From: Vibrio madracius
GTDB lineage: Bacteria > Pseudomonadota > Gammaproteobacteria > Enterobacterales > Vibrionaceae
NCBI GenBank assembly: GCA_000695745.1
Contig: ASHK01000216.1
Span: 1,672 to 12,226 of the forward strand
Length of the DNA stretch: 10,555 nucleotides
Direction: 5' to 3'
The position numbers were made by a program, and so were the translations under genes. Positions 6,604 to 10,555 of the stretch are shown in pieces (position 1 is the first letter of the stretch; the number at the start of each line of letters is the position of its first letter). A model generated the notes under the pieces. That model made no database searches and was not told the origin of the DNA. It saw only the letters and a program-made list of their open reading frames with translations.

Positions 6604-6639
6604 GGCTCGCCTAGTCATAGAACATTGGCTCGGATAGTC
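6604..6639 (+). repeat. Short near-direct repeat upstream of secB
   Basis: GGCTCGCCTAGTC (6604-6616) and GGCTCGGATAGTC (6627-6639) agree at 11 of 13 positions and are 23 bp apart, about two helical turns. The first copy overlaps TAGTCATA (6612-6619), which can pair with TATGACTA at 6567-6574. The repeat lies in the 159-bp gap between yibN and secB. The function is unknown; a paired protein site or chance are both possible. Confidence 0.35.
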
Positions 6640-6696
6640 TGCAAGACAACTCATAAACGTTTTTGACAATTTTAGACGTATTTAAGGAAAATCATC

Positions 6697-7165
6697 ATGG
6701 CTGAAGCAGCTCCACAAGAAGCACAACAAAACTTCGCAATCCAACGCATCTTTCTAAAAGACGTATCTTTTGAAGCACCAAACTCACCAGATATGTTCCA
6801 AAAAGATTGGAATCCAGATGTTAAGCTAGACCTTGACACTCAAAGCCGTGAATTAGGCCAAGGTATCTATGAAGTGGTTCTTCGCTTGACTGTGACTGTG
6901 AAAAACGCAAGAAGAAACCGCTTTCCTATGTGAAGTTCAACAAGGTGGTATCTTTACTGCTGAGCAAATGGAACCAGGTCAACTTGCACACTGTCTAGGC
7001 GCATTCTGCCCGAATATTCTATTCCCTTATGCTCGCGAAACGATTTCGAGCCTAACGATGAAAGGTACGTTCCCTCAATTGAACCTAGCACCAGTTAACT
7101 TTGATGCTCTGTTCATGAACTACCTACAACAGCAAGCTCAACAAGAAGGTAAAGCGGAAGCTTAA
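6697..7165 (+). CDS. secB: Protein-export chaperone SecB, with one extra base
   Basis: SecB is a cytoplasmic tetrameric chaperone that keeps preproteins unfolded and passes them to SecA. The ATG at 6697 follows AAGGAAA. The N-terminal half reads [19 protein letters not shown], then [17 protein letters not shown] and [15 protein letters not shown] frame shift at about 6909-6910 then interrupts it; removing one A (GCAAGAAGAA to GCAGAAGAA) continues [20 protein letters not shown], then [16 protein letters not shown] and [20 protein letters not shown]. The repaired product is 155 aa, the E. coli length. The extra A is in a CAA doublet rather than a long run. The acidic, glutamine-rich C-terminal tail is present. 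A strong terminator follows, so gpsA probably has its own start or depends on read-through. Confidence 0.93.
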
Positions 7166-7224
7166 GCCTTTTTCGCAGAATCTCCATTCTGCATGAGTGA
7201 GCAAAGTGAATAGACTTAGCTAAT

Positions 7225-7258
7225 AAAAATGCACAGCGCGTCGCGATGTGCATTTTTT
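7225..7258 (+). terminator. Rho-independent terminator of secB
   Basis: An 11-bp stem (AAAAATGCACA at 7225-7235, TGTGCATTTTT at 7247-7257) encloses a short CG-rich inner helix and is followed by a six-T tract (7253-7258). It lies about 60 nt after the secB stop. Confidence 0.9.
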
Positions 7259-7317
7259 ATTTGCTCCGTACGGAGTAGACTAACTACATTGAGCCATAAC
7301 GAAAATTTGGTGGTGTT

Positions 7318-8340
7318 ATGAATAACGCATATGGAAAAGAAATCGCAATGACCGTTATCGGTGCGGGTTCTTATGGGACCTCGTTAGCGATCTCTCTTGC
7401 TCGTAATGGGGCAAACGTGGTGATTTGGGGACACGAACCTGAGCACATGGCTAAGCTTGAAGCGGACAGGGCCAATCATGAGTTTTTGCCTGGGATCGAA
7501 TTTCCAGAAACCTTGATTGTAGAGTCTGATTTGCACAAAGCGGTTCAAGCCAGTCGTGATCTCTTGGTTGTTGTACCAAGTCATGTCTTTGGTATCGTAC
7601 TTAACAGTATCAAACCTCATCTTCGTCACGATAGCCGCATTTGTTGGGCAACTAAGGGTTTAGAACCAGAAACGGGTAGACTTTTGAAAGATGTAGCCCA
7701 TGACATCATTGGTGATGAATATCCCCTTGCGGTGCTGTCTGGTCCTACGTTTGCCAAAGAGTTAGCCGCAGGACTACCAACTGCAATTGCTGTTGCCTCA
7801 CCTAATGCTGAGTTTGTCGCTGATCTTCAAGAAAAAATTCATTGCAGCAAAACATTTCGTGTCTACGCCAACGATGACTTTACGGGTATGCAGCTCGGTG
7901 GCGCAGTGAAAAACGTGATTGCGATTGGTGCAGGGATGTCAGATGGTATCGGTTTTGGTGCTAACGCACGTACTGCGTTAATTACCCGTGGGTTAGCGGA
8001 AATGACTCGTCTAGGTTCAGCATTGGGTGCCAAACCGGATACCTTTATGGGCATGGCTGGCCTTGGTGATCTTGTACTGACATGTACTGACAACCAATCA
8101 CGTAACCGCCGTTTTGGTTTGGCGCTTGGTCAGGGCAAAGATGTCGACACCGCACAGACAGAGATTGGTCAGGTCGTTGAAGGCTATCGCAATACCAAAG
8201 AGGTGTGGTTACTCTCTCAGCGTATGGGGGTGGAAATGCCAATTGTTGACCAAATCTATCAAGTACTGTATCAAGGTAAAGACGCAAGACTTGCAGCGCA
8301 AGATTTGCTTGCTAGGGATAAAAAAGCGGAGCAACAATAA
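7318..8340 (+). CDS. gpsA: NAD(P)-dependent glycerol-3-phosphate dehydrogenase GpsA
   Basis: GpsA reduces dihydroxyacetone phosphate to sn-glycerol-3-phosphate, the backbone for phospholipid synthesis, in the cytoplasm. The 340 aa are close to the usual 330-340. The N-terminal Rossmann motif is [12 protein letters not shown] (13-24), followed by [19 protein letters not shown] carries the conserved Lys113, and [16 protein letters not shown] follows at 141-156. The helical C-terminal domain holds the catalytic Lys198 in [13 protein letters not shown] and the substrate loop NRRFG (263-267). The chosen start gives the family's short leader before MTVIGAG; the internal ATG at 7348 is an alternative, and neither has a strong ribosome site. 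No frame defect is present. cysE follows after 39 bp, probably on the same transcript, as in E. coli. Confidence 0.95.
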   Translation: MNNAYGKEIAMTVIGAGSYGTSLAISLARNGANVVIWGHEPEHMAKLEADRANHEFLPGIEFPETLIVESDLHKAVQASRDLLVVVPSHVFGIVLNSIKPHLRHDSRICWATKGLEPETGRLLKDVAHDIIGDEYPLAVLSGPTFAKELAAGLPTAIAVASPNAEFVADLQEKIHCSKTFRVYANDDFTGMQLGGAVKNVIAIGAGMSDGIGFGANARTALITRGLAEMTRLGSALGAKPDTFMGMAGLGDLVLTCTDNQSRNRRFGLALGQGKDVDTAQTEIGQVVEGYRNTKEVWLLSQRMGVEMPIVDQIYQVLYQGKDARLAAQDLLARDKKAEQQ

Positions 8341-8379
8341 CGCTCTGTTGGTGATTGAATACCAGTCGTAGGACAAGAA

Positions 8380-9200
8380 ATGAAACACTGTGAAAAGAAG
8401 AATGTCTGGGAGTGCATTGTAAGAGAAGCGCGCGAACAAGCAGAGCAAGAGCCGATGCTTGCGAGTTTTTATCATGCCACCATCATCAACCACGAAAGCT
8501 TTGGTGCAGCATTAAGCTACATTTTGGCCAATAAGCTGAAGACCGCGTCGATGCCAGCAATGGCAGTACGTGAAGTGGTTGAACAAGCATTTAATGCTGA
8601 TCCATCGATTACCGATGCAGCCGCTTGTGACATATGTGCACAGTGAACCGAGATCCAGCGGTTGCCATGTACTCAATGCCGCTACTTTATCTTAAAGGCT
8701 ACCATGCGCTCCAGGGTTATCGAGTCGCCAACTGGCTTTGGAAACAAGGACGTATGGCTCTTGCTACCTATTTGCAGAACCAAATTTCCGTAGCGTGTCA
8801 GGTGGATATTCATCCGGCGGCTCGCATTGGTAAAGGTATCATGCTTGACCACGCCACCGGCATTGTTATTGGTGAAACGGCTGTCGTTGAAAATGATGTT
8901 TCTATCTTGCAGAACGTCACACTAGGCGGTACTGGTAAAGAGTGTGGCGATCGACATCCAAAGATCCGTGAAGGCGTAATGATTGGAGCTGGAGCGAAGA
9001 TCTTGGGTAACATTGAAGTCGGTAAGGGAGCCAAAATTGGCTCTTGTTCTGTCGTGCTTCAGCCTGTGCCTCCACACACCACGGTGGCAGGGGTGCCCGC
9101 TAAGATTGTCGGTAAACCGAAAACCGATAAGCCATCATTGGACATGGATCAACAATTTAACGGTAAATCGCAAACCTTTATGGGTGGTGATGGGATCTAG
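8380..9200 (+). CDS. cysE: Serine O-acetyltransferase CysE, with one 1-base deletion
   Basis: CysE makes O-acetylserine from serine and acetyl-CoA, the first step of cysteine synthesis, and binds O-acetylserine sulfhydrylase (CysK) through its C-terminal Ile. The N-terminal helical domain (VWECIVREAREQAEQEP to DAAACDICA) runs to about 8640. The next frame then continues TVNRDPAVAMYSMPLLYLKG and the left-handed beta-helix. A missing A near 8640 (GCACAG for GCAACAG) explains the shift and gives 273 aa, the E. coli length. In the repaired numbering Asp143 and His158 (DHATGIVIGE) and His193 (GDRHPKI) are present. The protein ends in GDGI, so the CysK-docking Ile is retained. AGGA precedes the ATG. 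The gene ends a plus-strand unit with gpsA and converges on a MATE pump. Confidence 0.93.
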
Positions 9201-9228
9201 TTCGTTGCCGACAACGATGGTCATAGAG

Positions 9229-9257
9229 AAGCCAAGGTCATGTGCCTTGGCTTTGTT
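9229..9257 (+). terminator. Rho-independent terminator of cysE
   Basis: The 9-bp stem is AAGCCAAGG (9229-9237) with CCTTGGCTT (9245-9253); it has a 7-nt loop and then TTTGTTTT. The T-tract abuts the stop codon of the convergent MATE gene at 9258. On the minus strand the tail is poor in T, so it may serve mainly cysE. Confidence 0.85.
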
Positions 9258-10555
9258 TTATCTGACAGCGGAAAGATGCTGCTTTCGAACTTTTAACGCG
9301 TAGAAGTATGCGAGAACGCCACCTAGTACATTACCTATAGCCACGCCAATAAACATACCCTCTACGCCATAATAGTGACTTCCTAAAGCGGCAGCAGGGA
9401 GGGTGAAAACAAACAGTCTCATCGCACTCCACATAAAAGCTTTATTCGGTTCATGTAAGGCGTTCATACCACTGCCCAGCATCATGATGATACCTTGGAA
9501 TCCATAGCTGAATGGCACAACGAGTAAGTAATGCCACAGAATATCTCGCACCGCTTGCTCTTGGGAAAACAGCGCCGAGAGAGGAATGCTCAGTGGAACC
9601 ATCATGGCGAATATCAGGAGCTGGAAAACAATAGAGAATCGCATGCTTAAAAATAGACCTGCGAAGCTACGAGCGGGTTGTTTCGCACCAAAGTTTTGCG
9701 ACATAAATGGCGTTAGAGCAGAGCTTAACGAAATCAAGACTAAAATAAGTATCGACTCTACACGTTGAGCTGCACCATAAGCAGCAACGGCTGCGGTGCC
9801 ATGGGATGACAACATCTTCATCAGAATCGCACCTGAAATAGGAGACATGGCGGTCGACAGTCCTGAAGGCGTGCCAATATGCAAGATAGCGACCCAATCT
9901 TGCCAGATTTTGGTTGGCTCGAATTTGCCGAGTAGTTTTTCCCGTTTGATGAGGACGAACAATGAGCCACATAGGGCTCCAAGCCACGCGATGCCACTCG
10001 CAATGGCTGCGCCTTGAATACCTAACTCAGGAAAAGGCCCGATACCAAAGATTAACAGTGGGTCGAGTACCCCATTGATGAAACCAGATAACATCATGAT
10101 CTTAGCGGGTGTCTTGGTGTCTCCAGTGGCGCGAATTGCGCTGTTGCCTGCCATTGGTATAACGAGCAAAGGCACCGTCAAATACCAAATCACCATATAT
10201 TCGTGAATCAGTGGAATGATCTCTTCGCTTGCCCCAAGCAGTCTAAATAGCGGCTCAATAGTCAGAAGCCCAAAGGCTGAAGCTATGGTGACTAAAACGA
10301 CCGCGAGAAGTAACCCATGGGTAGCAAACCGAGCGGCATTTTGAGTATTGCCTTGTCCAAGTTGACGGCCAATATTGGTTGAGAGACCCATACCAATACC
10401 CATAGTGATGCAATTGACCCCAAAGGTAACGGGGAACGTAAAGCTGATCGCGGCGAGAGCGTGTGTACCAAGCAGAGAAATAAAGAAGGTATCAACGAGG
10501 TTGAATGCCAAGATAGCAACCATGCCAAATACCATAGGAACTGTCATGTTTCTAA
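9258..10555 (-). CDS. MATE-family multidrug/Na+ antiporter, N-terminus beyond window edge
   Basis: This is a predicted inner-membrane efflux protein that exchanges Na+ or H+ for cationic drugs. About 430 of roughly 450 residues are present, with some twelve hydrophobic segments in two halves. The first visible helix reads PMVFGMVAILAFNLVDTFFI with a membrane-embedded Asp. It is followed by GTHALAAISFTFPV, the IRATGDTKTP loop, and DPLLIFG. The second half has AAYGAAQRVESIL and SSALTPFMSQNFGA, which are typical MatE repeat features. The frame is open to the window end; the ATG at 10547 falls directly before VPMVFG, where relatives have preceding residues, so the true start is probably outside. 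The C-terminus KVRKQHLSAVR is basic. Several MATE paralogues exist in vibrios and I cannot say which this is. Confidence 0.9.
   Translation of the reverse strand, partial: RNMTVPMVFGMVAILAFNLVDTFFISLLGTHALAAISFTFPVTFGVNCITMGIGMGLSTNIGRQLGQGNTQNAARFATHGLLLAVVLVTIASAFGLLTIEPLFRLLGASEEIIPLIHEYMVIWYLTVPLLVIPMAGNSAIRATGDTKTPAKIMMLSGFINGVLDPLLIFGIGPFPELGIQGAAIASGIAWLGALCGSLFVLIKREKLLGKFEPTKIWQDWVAILHIGTPSGLSTAMSPISGAILMKMLSSHGTAAVAAYGAAQRVESILILVLISLSSALTPFMSQNFGAKQPARSFAGLFLSMRFSIVFQLLIFAMMVPLSIPLSALFSQEQAVRDILWHYLLVVPFSYGFQGIIMMLGSGMNALHEPNKAFMWSAMRLFVFTLPAAALGSHYYGVEGMFIGVAIGNVLGGVLAYFYALKVRKQHLSAVR

Noticed and set aside
6663..6668. Perfect TTGACA upstream of secB as a -35 element
   Set aside because: At normal spacing the -10 would fall on the ribosome site (GAAAAT), leaving no leader, and no -10-like sequence is there.
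10545..10547. ATG at 10547 as the true start of the MATE gene
   Set aside because: It lies inside the conserved first segment, and relatives have residues before it; the frame stays open to the window end, so the start is probably beyond it.
1..10555. Mobile elements, prophage, CRISPR, toxin-antitoxin or defence genes
   Set aside because: No transposase, integrase, repeat array, tRNA or atypical gene cluster was found; all recognisable genes are conserved core chromosomal genes.

Overview
The window looks like chromosomal housekeeping DNA from a gammaproteobacterium, most likely Vibrio or a close relative. The grounds are the near-textbook Vibrio-type sequences of ZapB (80 codons after frame repair), GlpX, GpmM (510 aa), SecB and CysE, the moderate GC content, and an enteric-like gene order around gpmM/envC and yibN-secB-gpsA-cysE. 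This identification is made by eye from protein sequence; no search was run.

Layout. At the left edge is the 5' part of glpX (fructose-1,6-bisphosphatase II, minus strand, running off the window). A 340-bp divergent intergenic region separates it from zapB (division protein, plus). Next come a TetR-family regulator and a DHH/DHHA1 phosphoesterase of unknown role (both plus). These converge on envC (activator of septal murein amidases, minus), which lies downstream of gpmM (cofactor-independent phosphoglycerate mutase, minus). A 396-bp divergent region follows, then the plus-strand series yibN (membrane rhodanese), secB (export chaperone), gpsA (glycerol-3-phosphate dehydrogenase) and cysE (serine acetyltransferase). 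A convergent MATE-family efflux pump (minus) runs off the right edge.

How the genes relate. Two genes serve glycolysis/gluconeogenesis (glpX, gpmM), two serve cell division (zapB, envC), and gpsA and cysE supply precursors for phospholipid and cysteine synthesis. Both carbon genes have operator-like sequences upstream. glpX carries a LacI-family (Cra/PurR-like) palindrome over its promoter. gpmM carries a near-perfect HexR-type palindrome and a separate Cra-like core. Five rho-independent terminators divide the window into short transcription units.

Most unusual property. Five genes (zapB, gpmM, yibN, secB, cysE) are broken by a total of six single-base insertions or deletions, four of them in or beside short homopolymers. 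Each repairs to the exact family length. Because several of these genes are normally important for growth and the coding sequence on both sides is intact, sequencing or assembly error is the most economical explanation. I found no mobile element, tRNA, rRNA, CRISPR array or defence system. The interesting signals are in the two long intergenic regions and in the uncharacterised DHH protein.
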